From Streptomyces sp. NBC_01198 (GTDB lineage Bacteria; Actinomycetota; Actinomycetes; Streptomycetales; Streptomycetaceae), in the NCBI RefSeq assembly GCF_036010485.1, contig NZ_CP108568.1:7759001-7823000 (forward strand): a stretch of 64,000 nucleotides of DNA. Reading direction: 5' to 3'. Of the stretch, positions 1 to 7,993 are shown in pieces. A model generated the notes under the pieces. The model searched no databases, was not told the origin of the DNA, and saw only the letters and a list, made by a program, of their open reading frames with translations. Each line of letters starts with the position of its first letter. Position 1 is the stretch's first letter. The position numbers and the translations under genes are program-made.

Positions 1-222
1 CAGCTGGCACCGCCACCGCACTGGGGGACGGCCCTGGCCGCTCCACGCCCACACCACGCCCTCCTCCCAACCGCCGTCACGGGTGGCCACCACCACGTCC
101 CGCCGCCTGGTGGAGCACGGGTCGCCCTCCCCGGGCGGTTCGGCGCGGGTCAGGCGGAAGGGCCAGTCCGCGGGGAGCTCCTCGTGGCGCGAGCGGGCCG
201 GGGGAGGGAAGGAATCGAACAT
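1..222 (-). CDS. Hypothetical protein, 3' part cut by the window edge
   Basis: A minus-strand reading frame opens with ATG at 222 and stays open for 74 codons to base 1, so the C-terminus lies outside the window. The visible protein starts MFDSFPPPARSRHEELP and is rich in Trp, Arg and acidic residues, with no signal peptide or membrane segment. I do not recognise a family. It is divergent from the CHAT gene that begins at 356, and the roughly 130 bases between them must hold both promoters. Codon use (G/C third positions) fits a real gene. Confidence 0.55.
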   Translation of the reverse strand, partial: MFDSFPPPARSRHEELPADWPFRLTRAEPPGEGDPCSTRRRDVVVATRDGGWEEGVVWAWSGQGRPPVRWRCQL

Positions 223-355
223 ACGTGCATGATAGGGGCCGGCGGCGCCCGGGAACCGTCAATGAGGGACAAACGTATTCATGTAAGGCTGCGCTGGGCG
301 AGTCGTGCCCGGCTGCCGGTACAGGAGTCGGCGGCGACACGGGTGGGGGTCCGTC

Positions 356-3300
356 ATGGAAGTCCCGGAGCAGGCGCGGAGATCTGCCGGGGAGACGGAG
401 CCGGTCCGGATCGGTCCGCCGGTGAGCGACCTGTTCGTGCTGGCGGTGGACGTCTCCCAGCGTGTCGTCCCCGAGGACGAGGCCGTCCAGCAGTGGCTCG
501 CCGGCGGCGCGGTGTTGGACGCCGACCAGCGGCTTGTGCTGTGGTCCGTGGCCGACATGGAGATGGGGCGCGGGAACGACGACGTGGCCTGGACCATGGC
601 CAAGCTCGCCGAGGCCGGAGCACGTGAGCATGCCGGCGCCTCGCTGGCCTCTCCGTGGTGGCAGGCGGCCGACATCCTGGTGGAGCTCACCAGAAGGATC
701 CTGTGCCGACGACCGGACGGCCGCCGGCTGGCCGAGGCGGTCGCCGTCGTCGAGCGGCAACGGGAGATCCTGGATGGCCGGTGCCGCTCGCGGGTGGCCC
801 GCGCGGCCAGACCGCGCGAAGTGGAGGAACTCGCAGAAACCCTCAACGCGGCGGGTCAGTTGCTGGCAACGCCCTACATCGAGAACAGCGCACGGGGATG
901 GCCGTCGCTCAACCAGTGGCTCAGCCACGAGAACACGGCCGCGCTGACCGACCCCACGCAGTACCTGGCGGGCCAGAGCGCGGTCATGCCCGCTCCCTCG
1001 TCGGCACTTGCCGCGGCGATGGACTCCTTCGAGCGCGGGGCACGCCTCGGCAAGGGACATGTCAAAGGGTTGTGCCTCGCGTATCTGGCCACCTGCCATC
1101 ACGTCCAGGCCGTCCTGTCCGGGAAGCCGGCGGATCGGGGCCGGTTGCTGAGCGCCCTGGCCTCCCGGGCGCTCGTGCACCTGGAGGAGGACAGGGCGCC
1201 CGGCCTGTATGCCCGCTCGCTCTACTTCCACCTGGCGTTCGGCGAGAACCGCAGCGACGCGTCGGTCCGCGAACTGCTCGTGCGGCGTGTTCTCGAACGT
1301 CCTCCGCGGTCGGAGGACGACGTGGACGACCTGCTTGCCTCGCTGCTGCCCTGGGCCGGACCGGGCCTCCCGCGGCAACTGCTGGCGGAGCTGTGGGCGC
1401 GGGTCGGCGAACTGACCGGGCAGAACGGGAACGTGCCGCGCCGCATCGCGGTGTGCGAGCGCGTCATCCACGCGTTCGCGGAGAACTTCGCGAGCTGCCC
1501 GGGCAGTGGGTCGGTGTCGGCACCGGAGGCGGAGGTGCTGGCCGAGCGGATCGTCTCCGGCGAGGAGCACTCGCCGCGCGAGCGGGCAGCCACTCTCGTC
1601 CATCTCGCCGTGCATCTGGACACCGAGTCCTGCGACCTCGCCAGGAGCATCCTGTCCCGGAGCCGGGACCTCGATCCCGCCTTCTCCGCGGAACACTTCG
1701 ACTGCGTCGACTACGCCGAGGCGAACGTGTCGCTGGACTACGGGAAGAGCCGGGAGGAGGCAGGAGACCTCCTCGGTGCGCTGTGGATCTACTCGGACGC
1801 CGCGGTGGTGATCGCACGTCTGGCGCGGAGCTGGAGCTGGCCGGAGATCGTCTCGGACCTCCTCCTGCGTGCCCTGCGCTGCGTGCGCGACTACAGCGGG
1901 GACGAGCCGGGCACCGCCGCGATCCATGGAACGGCGCTGGCCGCGGATCTCGTGCCCATCCTGCCTGCGGTCTTCGACGAGAACCGGGCGGGACTGTACT
2001 GGTCGCTGGGTGTCGTGGTCGAGCGTCTGATGTGGCGGGGATTCGACAGCTGGCCCGGTCTCGCTCACCACCATCTGTTCAAGGGCCTCGAGTTCTCGTA
2101 TGCCGCCATGACCCCGGGCCCCTTCCCGATCCCTGCTCCGACCGCCCGCATGCTCGGCGAGTTGCGGGAGCTGGAGCGGCGCGAGGGGCCGTATGTGGCG
2201 GGGGTCGACTCCACGACGGCCGGAGCCCTTCGCGAGGGTTTCCCGGCCGAGTTCACCGACCTCGCCTACGCCGGAGGCCATGAGACCTCCGGCCGGGTGC
2301 TGCCCCGGGCGCGGGCCAGCCGGCTGCGGCGGGCCGTCGATCACGCGCTCACGCGGTCCATCGAGGAAACGGCGATCCGCCGGGGAACTCCCTGGCAGGC
2401 CGTCGAGCACCCGCACCTCCTGCAACGGAGCCTTCCGGAGGACACGGTCCTCATCTCGCTCTTCCTCGGCGAGCGGAACGCGGCACCGCCAGGGGACCTT
2501 GCCTTCCCCGAGGCCCGCACCGTGGGTATGTGGATCACCCGCGAGGAGTGGGGCTGTTGGAGAGCCGACCTCGACGAGCCGGGGTCCGCGTTCTCCTACT
2601 ACGACCCCGAATCCGGCTCGTCCCAGACGCTGCACATGTCCGCGTGGTCGGTCGCCACCGTCCGCGAGGCGGTCCGCGAGGACGCCTTCGGCAGACCGGC
2701 CACCCAGCGGACCCGACGGCTCCTGAACTCGCTGTACCGAGAGCTCGGAGGCCCGAACCGGGACTTCCTCGACCACTGGTACGAGAAGGGCTGCCGGCAC
2801 CTGTGCATCTGGCCGCACGGGCCGCTGCACTACCTCCCCTATGCCGTGCTGGAGAACGGCGGCAGGCCGCTCGCCGACGACTGGATCGTCACCACGGTCC
2901 CCTCGGACGCGGTGTTCCAGCGCGCCGCCACCGTGGAACCGGCGGGGCAGGCCCGGCTGCTCATCGTCGGACCGGAGCGGGGCGGCGCCGCGCTCGGCTT
3001 CGCACCCCAGCCCCTCATCAAGGATCACGTGCGAGCGCTGGCGCGCAACTACCCCGAATCCCATCTGCTCGGCGGCGACCGCGCGACCCCGCGCGGGGTC
3101 CTCGAAGAACTGTCGGACGCCACGTATCTGCACATCGCCGCGCACGGCTCGCACGACGCGGAAGCCGCCTGGTTCCAGTGCCTGTACCTGGACGGCTCCG
3201 ACGGCGACGACGGACGGCTCTACGCGCACGACATCGTCCAGTGCGACCTGCGGCACGTCTCGCTGGTGACGCTGAGCGCCTGCGAGTCGGCCATGGGGCG

Positions 3301-3547
3301 CTTCGACCGCAACGACAGCCTGCGCGGCCTGCCCGCTGCCTTCATGCTGGCCGGTGCGGCGACGGTGATCGGGGCCCTGTGGCCCATCGCCCCCGACGTC
3401 GCCGACACCTTCTTCGGACAGCTCTACGCCGAGTTGCGCCGGGGGACGTCGAAACGGGACGCCTACCGGTCCGCCCAGCAGACGACCAGGGCCGCATTCC
3501 CCGGGTACGGCGACTGGGGTGCCTTCACCTTCATCGGCGGGTTGTAG
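356..3547 (+). CDS. CHAT-domain (caspase-like) protease protein
   Basis: A 1063-residue protein. The C-terminal part, roughly residues 780-1063, is a CHAT domain, a caspase-HetF-associated-with-TPR cysteine protease fold. The His motif HIAAHG (catalytic His at about 930) and the Cys motif LSACES (Cys at about 976) are both intact, followed by the typical GALWPIAPDVA segment and a final GAFTFIGGL. The first 750 residues look like helical repeats with no clear family and may be the sensor or scaffold region. No signal peptide or membrane segment is seen, so it should be cytosolic. ATG 356 is chosen because GGTGGGGGT lies just upstream; an in-frame GTG at 305 has no such site. Known CHAT proteins often act as proteases in conflict or programmed-death systems, but the substrate here is unknown. 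The next gene is convergent, so no operon partner is obvious. Confidence 0.85.
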   Translation: MEVPEQARRSAGETEPVRIGPPVSDLFVLAVDVSQRVVPEDEAVQQWLAGGAVLDADQRLVLWSVADMEMGRGNDDVAWTMAKLAEAGAREHAGASLASPWWQAADILVELTRRILCRRPDGRRLAEAVAVVERQREILDGRCRSRVARAARPREVEELAETLNAAGQLLATPYIENSARGWPSLNQWLSHENTAALTDPTQYLAGQSAVMPAPSSALAAAMDSFERGARLGKGHVKGLCLAYLATCHHVQAVLSGKPADRGRLLSALASRALVHLEEDRAPGLYARSLYFHLAFGENRSDASVRELLVRRVLERPPRSEDDVDDLLASLLPWAGPGLPRQLLAELWARVGELTGQNGNVPRRIAVCERVIHAFAENFASCPGSGSVSAPEAEVLAERIVSGEEHSPRERAATLVHLAVHLDTESCDLARSILSRSRDLDPAFSAEHFDCVDYAEANVSLDYGKSREEAGDLLGALWIYSDAAVVIARLARSWSWPEIVSDLLLRALRCVRDYSGDEPGTAAIHGTALAADLVPILPAVFDENRAGLYWSLGVVVERLMWRGFDSWPGLAHHHLFKGLEFSYAAMTPGPFPIPAPTARMLGELRELERREGPYVAGVDSTTAGALREGFPAEFTDLAYAGGHETSGRVLPRARASRLRRAVDHALTRSIEETAIRRGTPWQAVEHPHLLQRSLPEDTVLISLFLGERNAAPPGDLAFPEARTVGMWITREEWGCWRADLDEPGSAFSYYDPESGSSQTLHMSAWSVATVREAVREDAFGRPATQRTRRLLNSLYRELGGPNRDFLDHWYEKGCRHLCIWPHGPLHYLPYAVLENGGRPLADDWIVTTVPSDAVFQRAATVEPAGQARLLIVGPERGGAALGFAPQPLIKDHVRALARNYPESHLLGGDRATPRGVLEELSDATYLHIAAHGSHDAEAAWFQCLYLDGSDGDDGRLYAHDIVQCDLRHVSLVTLSACESAMGRFDRNDSLRGLPAAFMLAGAATVIGALWPIAPDVADTFFGQLYAELRRGTSKRDAYRSAQQTTRAAFPGYGDWGAFTFIGGL

Positions 3548-3557
3548 CGGCCGTTCC

Positions 3558-4262
3558 TCACCCGTGCAGCTCGACCGACCTGAATTCGGGCGGCATCTCT
3601 CCGTCGTGTTTGGTGATCCTGTTGCTCAGCACGTTGGCCGTGAGCCCGAGGAAGGCCCGGTACGAGCCGTGCGGGGGAATCTGGATCACCATCCGCACCG
3701 GGCAGTGGCCTGCGAGGGGCTGATTCGACCGGCGGGTGAAATTCCACAGCGCGTCACTGCACCCCTGGCCTTCGGCATCCACGTACGGTGTCGCGGCCTC
3801 GGCCTCGGTCCCGTCGGTGCGCTCGTACGCAGCGAACTTGAAGTCGGTCCGCAGTCTCGACGACGACGTCGACTTCACCGGTGTCGTCATGACAGGTGGA
3901 TACAGGTCGAACACCACAGGTGTCCCGCCACCGGCCGGCGGGTCCTCCCGGAGCTGGATGTTCAGGCAGGCCTGCAGCACGGGGTGGTGATCGTGGTGGT
4001 GGAAGTTGACTGCCGTGCTCAGCAGGCAGAAGCGGGCCTGCCCGGACAGATGCCGGGCGTGCGTGGCCATCTCCTCGTTGCTCCAGCGTTCCACTCCCGC
4101 GGCGTTGAGCGGGGTGACGTGGATGTTTCCGAGATAGACGCGCCCGTGGACCAGATGGTGCCCCGGCACGCCGTGCAGTACGGGCCGCGGTGCGAGCGGC
4201 ACTTCGGTGAAGGTCAGTGCGGGTAACGGAACGTCGAACGTCTCAAGACCAGCCGGTTCCAT
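3558..4262 (-). CDS. Hypothetical 234-residue protein with His-rich segment
   Basis: Minus-strand gene convergent with the CHAT gene; only 10 bases separate the two stops. It has 234 residues, is soluble-looking, and has a His-rich stretch (NFHHHDHH) near residues 92-99 plus a second GHHLVHG near residue 33, which could bind a metal. I recognise no family. The start at 4262 (MEPAGLETF) is chosen because residues upstream in the same frame are low-complexity and Arg/Pro rich. GAGGTG directly abuts this ATG, so the in-frame GTG one codon earlier is an alternative. The tail-to-tail position beside the CHAT gene may be chance. Confidence 0.6.
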   Translation of the reverse strand: MEPAGLETFDVPLPALTFTEVPLAPRPVLHGVPGHHLVHGRVYLGNIHVTPLNAAGVERWSNEEMATHARHLSGQARFCLLSTAVNFHHHDHHPVLQACLNIQLREDPPAGGGTPVVFDLYPPVMTTPVKSTSSSRLRTDFKFAAYERTDGTEAEAATPYVDAEGQGCSDALWNFTRRSNQPLAGHCPVRMVIQIPPHGSYRAFLGLTANVLSNRITKHDGEMPPEFRSVELHG

Positions 4263-4356
4263 CACCTCACTGTACTGAACGGCGGTCCGGGGATTGGGCG
4301 GACTTCGACGTCGTGCCCTCCCCGGGAGGGGTCGTCGGCGGTGGTAGATCACCTGT

Positions 4357-5190
4357 ATGGCGATGCAATCCTCCGGTGCCCCCGGCCGCCCCTCCCGGAT
4401 CGCACGGCTGCGCCGGGCGGTCGGGCACTCGCCGGTGGGGCGCGGATGGCGGCGTGGCAGCGACATGGAGCTGGGACAGCGTTCGCTGGGCTTCGCGGCG
4501 CTGGGACTGCTCACGCTGGTGCCGCTGCTCATCATCGTCGCCTCGGCCGAGCCCGAGCGCGGACGGGGGTTCGCCCAGTGGCTGGGGGAGGGGCTGGGGG
4601 TTTCCGGGGACGCCAGAACCCAGGTCGAGCGGTTGTTCAGCCGGCCGAGCCAGGCGCTGCGATCCACCACCGGATTCGGCATCGCGGCTCTGGCCGTCTT
4701 CGGTCTGACGTTCGGCGGGGCGGTGCAGACCGGCTACGAGAAGGTCTGGGACCTGGCCCCGGCCCGCTGGCACGCGGTGTGGCGGCACGCGGTGTGGCTC
4801 ACCGTGCTGACCGGTTTCCTCTTCGTCACCGCCACCACCACGCTGGCGCGCCGGTCCCCGGGCGGTGGGGTCGGTGCGTCGCTGGGCGCCGTGGTGTTCC
4901 TGTGGTGGTCCCAGCACGTGCTGCTGGGCGGGCGGGTCCGCTGGGGGGCGCTGCTGCCGGGCGCGGTCGCCACCCTGCTCGGGCTGCTGGGGCTGCGGGT
5001 CTTCTCCCGGCTGGTCTTCTCCCCGCTGATCGCGTCCAACGCCGTCGCCTACGGGCCGATCGGCACGGTCCTGGTCCTGCAGTCCTGGCTCGTCGGGGTC
5101 GGCGTCGTGGTCTTCGGCGGCGCCCTGGTCGGCCGTCTGCTGGACGAGGAGATCGCCCGGTACACCCGCGCACGGAAAGGGTCCGGGTGA
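4357..5190 (+). CDS. YihY/BrkB-family inner-membrane protein
   Basis: A 277-residue polytopic membrane protein. Clear hydrophobic segments lie near residues 45-65 (AALGLLTLVPLLIIVA), 110-125, 147-165, 170-190, 200-225 and 235-255. The pattern and motifs such as GQRSLGFAALGLLTLVPLL match the YihY/BrkB family, formerly called RNase BN-like. These are integral membrane proteins of uncertain transport or envelope function. ATG 4357 is used although its ribosome site is weak. The gene ends tail to tail with the SRAP gene, and an inverted repeat between them may terminate both. Confidence 0.8.
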   Translation: MAMQSSGAPGRPSRIARLRRAVGHSPVGRGWRRGSDMELGQRSLGFAALGLLTLVPLLIIVASAEPERGRGFAQWLGEGLGVSGDARTQVERLFSRPSQALRSTTGFGIAALAVFGLTFGGAVQTGYEKVWDLAPARWHAVWRHAVWLTVLTGFLFVTATTTLARRSPGGGVGASLGAVVFLWWSQHVLLGGRVRWGALLPGAVATLLGLLGLRVFSRLVFSPLIASNAVAYGPIGTVLVLQSWLVGVGVVVFGGALVGRLLDEEIARYTRARKGSG

Positions 5191-5191
5191 C

Positions 5192-5226
5192 CCCGCCGTC
5201 CCATCTGCCGGCCCCTCCGCGGCGGG
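5192..5226. terminator. Possible bidirectional terminator hairpin
   Basis: CCCGCCG at 5192-5198 pairs with CGGCGGG at 5220-5226 around a 21-base loop that itself contains GCCGGC. It lies exactly between the convergent YihY-type and SRAP genes. There is no U-tract, as is usual in this GC range, so the call rests on position and symmetry. Confidence 0.4.
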
Positions 5227-5229
5227 AGC

Positions 5230-5970
5230 TCAGCCGTTGTCCGGGGCGGGGTCCAGCAGGTGGGGGCCGTTGTTGCGGACGTTGTTGACCGCGGTGTTCA
5301 CCGCGCGGGCGTCCAGACGTCCCTCGGCGGGGGAGGTCAGCAGGGCCCGCAGGTCGTCGGCGTCCTGGTGGGAGGGGTCCAGCCAGGCGTCGTAGTCCTC
5401 CGCGTTCACCGCCAGGGGCATCCGCGGGTGGACGCGGCCGGCCGCGTCCGTGGCGTCGGTCGTGATGATCGTGCAGGTCAGCCACCAGGCGTCGGGATCG
5501 TCCTCGGCGGCCTCGGGGTCACGCCAGAACTCGTACAGCCCGGCCAGCGCCATCACACCGCCGTCCTCGGGCGCGATGAAATACGGCTGCTTGCGGGCCT
5601 TGCGGTCGCCGGTCGCGGGCTCGGTCTGCCACTCGTAGAAGCCGTCGGCGGGCAGCAGGCACCGTCGCTTGGCGAACGCGCGCCGGTAGGCGGGCTTCTC
5701 GTGCACCGTCTCCACCCTGGCGTTGATCATCTTCGCGCCGATGTCGAGGCTCTTCGCCCAGGACGGCACCAGACCCCACCGCAGTGCCCGCAGTTGCCGC
5801 AGCACCTCGCCGGTGTCGCGGTCGGCCCGTTCCAGCACGGCCCACACCCCGTCGGTCGGCGCGACGTTCCAGCTCGGCTCGAGCAGCTGCTCGGGTTCCG
5901 GCTCGCGGGTGACATCGAACAGCCCGGTGAGCTCGGCGGGGCTTCGGGTGGAGACGTATCGGCCGCACAT
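5230..5970 (-). CDS. SRAP-domain protein (YedK/HMCES type)
   Basis: A 246-residue SOS-response-associated peptidase domain protein. In this family the N-terminal Met is removed and Cys2 forms a thiazolidine crosslink with abasic sites in single-stranded DNA, shielding them from error-prone repair. All hallmark residues are visible: MCGRY at the start with Cys2, NARVET with Asn at 83, GFYEW with Glu at 113, and a late VHPRMP with the conserved His near 180. The start at 5970 is fixed by the need for Cys2 immediately after Met. The length is normal for the family. It is a single gene, convergent with the YihY-type gene. Confidence 0.93.
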   Translation of the reverse strand: MCGRYVSTRSPAELTGLFDVTREPEPEQLLEPSWNVAPTDGVWAVLERADRDTGEVLRQLRALRWGLVPSWAKSLDIGAKMINARVETVHEKPAYRRAFAKRRCLLPADGFYEWQTEPATGDRKARKQPYFIAPEDGGVMALAGLYEFWRDPEAAEDDPDAWWLTCTIITTDATDAAGRVHPRMPLAVNAEDYDAWLDPSHQDADDLRALLTSPAEGRLDARAVNTAVNNVRNNGPHLLDPAPDNG

Positions 5971-6043
5971 GCCTCCACCCTGCCACGCGGGGCCCCAGAG
6001 CGGTGTGGCCGCCGGCCGTTCCCCCGGCGAGGGGCCGCCCGCG

Positions 6044-6964
6044 TCAGCTCCTGCCGGAGGCGTTCTGCCCGCCGCCGCGCGACGGGCCGGATCCCGCGGG
6101 CCCCCGGTCCTCGCGCCCACCGAGCGGCGGGTCAGCGGCGCGACCGGAAGCGCTCAGGCTGCCGAGCAGGGCGAGCAGTTCGGCGCTGCGGCTTCCGGGC
6201 TCGGCCTGGAAGACCACCAGGACCAGCTCGCCGGTGCCGCCGACGGTGAGCTTGTCCGCCCGCAGGTCGAGCTCCCCGACCTGCGGGTGGGTCAGCCTGC
6301 TCACCCGGCCCACCCTGGGGCGTACGTCGTGGCGGCCCCACAGGCGCCGGAACCGCTCGCTGCGCACCGACAACTCCCCGACCAGTTCCACCAGCCGCGG
6401 ATCGTCCACGTCGGGCCCCGCATGGGCCCGCAGGCTCGCCACGCCCTCGCTGGTGGCCTCCTCCCAGTCCCGTCGCAGCTCGCGCTCCGCGGGATCGAGG
6501 AAGGCCGCCCGCAGCAGGTTCACCCCTGGGGCGTAGTTCGGCGACAGTGCCGCCGCCAGGGCGTTGACCGCGAGCAGGTCGGAGAACTTGTTCTGCACGT
6601 AGGCGGGGTTGGCCGTCCAGCCGTCGATGAGCCGGCGGATGCTGACCGGCACCCGTTCCTGCCGGGGTGCCCGGCGCCGCCGCGGAGCGGGCTGCGCCAG
6701 CCGGTGCAGATAGGCCGTCGCGTCGGCGTCCAGCCGGAACACCTCGGCCAGCGCGTCGAGGACCTGGGCCGAGGGGTTGCGGTCGCGGCCCTGCTCCAGC
6801 CGCAGGTAGTAGTCGGGGCTGATGCCGGCCAGCGTCGCGACCTCCTCCCGGCGCAGGCCAGGCACCCGTCGTAGTCCGCCGCCGCCGCGAATGCCCACCT
6901 CCTGCGGCCCCACCAGCTCGCGGCGGGCCCTGAGGAAGTCGCCGAGCGCGTTCGTGCCGTCCAT
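6044..6964 (-). CDS. XRE-family regulator with MmyB-like ligand domain
   Basis: A 306-residue regulator. Residues about 8-80 form the helix-turn-helix (FLRARRELVGPQEV...RREEVATLAGISPDYYLRLEQGRD). The rest matches the MmyB-like C-terminal domain found in streptomycete XRE regulators (RLIDGWTANPAYVQNKFSDLLAVN). The C-terminal 30 residues are disordered and Gly/Arg rich. It is divergent from the SDR gene at 7124, a very common arrangement in which the regulator controls the adjacent oxidoreductase. ATG 6964 has GGGAGG almost touching it; an in-frame GTG at 6973 is an alternative start. Confidence 0.88.
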   Translation of the reverse strand: MDGTNALGDFLRARRELVGPQEVGIRGGGGLRRVPGLRREEVATLAGISPDYYLRLEQGRDRNPSAQVLDALAEVFRLDADATAYLHRLAQPAPRRRRAPRQERVPVSIRRLIDGWTANPAYVQNKFSDLLAVNALAAALSPNYAPGVNLLRAAFLDPAERELRRDWEEATSEGVASLRAHAGPDVDDPRLVELVGELSVRSERFRRLWGRHDVRPRVGRVSRLTHPQVGELDLRADKLTVGGTGELVLVVFQAEPGSRSAELLALLGSLSASGRAADPPLGGREDRGPAGSGPSRGGGQNASGRS

Positions 6965-7123
6965 GCCTCCCACCGTGGTTCCGTTCCGGCCGGCGGTGGG
7001 TGTCCCTGCCGGCCCCAGGAACGAGGGGGTACTGCCACCTCCCGCGGCGGCCGCACACGGTGGGCATCACCCCCAGCGCCGCGCCCCCGGGCACGTCGCG
7101 CTCGCCATGTAAGGATCATGCTC

Positions 7124-7819
7124 ATGACCATCATGCTCGTCACCGGCGGTAACAAGGGCCTCGGCAGGGAGACCGCCCGCCGCCTGATCAAGCTCGGCCA
7201 CACCGTCTACATCGGGTCCCGTGACGCCGAACGCGGCCGGGTGACCGCCGCGGAACTCGGCGCCGGACTGCTGGTGCTCGACGTCACCGAGGACGCGTCC
7301 GTGACCGCGGCGGCCGAGGAGCTGCGGCGCCGCGAAGGACGGCTCGACGTGCTGGTCAACAACGCCGGCGTCTTCGAGGGCGTGATCGGCGCCGCGGCCG
7401 CCACCCACCTGCGGGCCGTCCTCGACGTCAACGTCGTCGGCCTCATGGCGGTGACGTACGCCTTCCTTCCGCTGCTCCAGGAGTCGCACGCGCCGGTCAT
7501 CGTGAACGTCAGCAGCTCGCTGGGCTCCTTCGGCGTGGTCACCGACAGCGGGCGGCCGGAGTCCCACCACGTCACCCCGGTGTACTCCGCCTCGAAGGCG
7601 GCGGTGAACATGCTCACCGCGCAGTACGCCAAGGGCCTGCCGCAGCTGCGCGTCAACGCGGTGGAGCCCGGTTTCAGCGCCACCGACCTGCACGGCATGA
7701 CCGGGCAGGGCATCCAGAGCCCGGAGGAGGGCGCCGAAGCCATCGTCCGGTACGCCACGATCGGCCCCGACGGCCCGACCGGCACGTTCGCCGACCGCGG
7801 CGCACCCCTGCCCTGGTAA
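7124..7819 (+). CDS. SDR-family oxidoreductase
   Basis: A 231-residue classical short-chain dehydrogenase. The NAD(P) motif is TGGNKGLG near residue 7, with NNAG near 84, the catalytic Ser in VSSSLG, and the Tyr/Lys pair in YSASK. ATG 7124 is preferred over ATG 7118 because AAGGA (7111-7115) is correctly spaced for it. The substrate is unknown. Divergence from the XRE regulator suggests it is that regulator's target. A strong hairpin follows directly. Confidence 0.88.
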   Translation: MTIMLVTGGNKGLGRETARRLIKLGHTVYIGSRDAERGRVTAAELGAGLLVLDVTEDASVTAAAEELRRREGRLDVLVNNAGVFEGVIGAAAATHLRAVLDVNVVGLMAVTYAFLPLLQESHAPVIVNVSSSLGSFGVVTDSGRPESHHVTPVYSASKAAVNMLTAQYAKGLPQLRVNAVEPGFSATDLHGMTGQGIQSPEEGAEAIVRYATIGPDGPTGTFADRGAPLPW

Positions 7820-7855
7820 CCGCCCCGGCCGCCCGAAGGCGTGCGGCCGGGGCGG
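7820..7855 (+). terminator. Strong terminator hairpin after the SDR gene
   Basis: A perfect 13-bp stem, CCGCCCCGGCCGC (7820-7832) with its complement at 7843-7855, closes a 10-base loop. It begins at the base after the SDR stop codon. No U-run is present, which is usual for streptomycete terminators. Confidence 0.75.
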
Positions 7856-7993
7856 AGGGCTCGCTGAGCGTTGGCGGTGCGGCACCCGCCGATTGCACCA
7901 TGGGTAGGTGGGTTCGTTGTGCCGTTCGGCGTCCGTCCCTGTGGCTGGGCGGCCCTGCTGCTCATACCCGGGGGAGAGGAGCGAGGTGCAGCA

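Noticed and set aside
77..3256. Very long open frame on the minus strand opposite the CHAT gene (over 1000 codons)
   Set aside because: Its composition is Arg/Gly/Pro/Val rich, no domain is visible, and the plus-strand gene shows a real catalytic domain. Long antisense frames are normal in DNA of this GC content.
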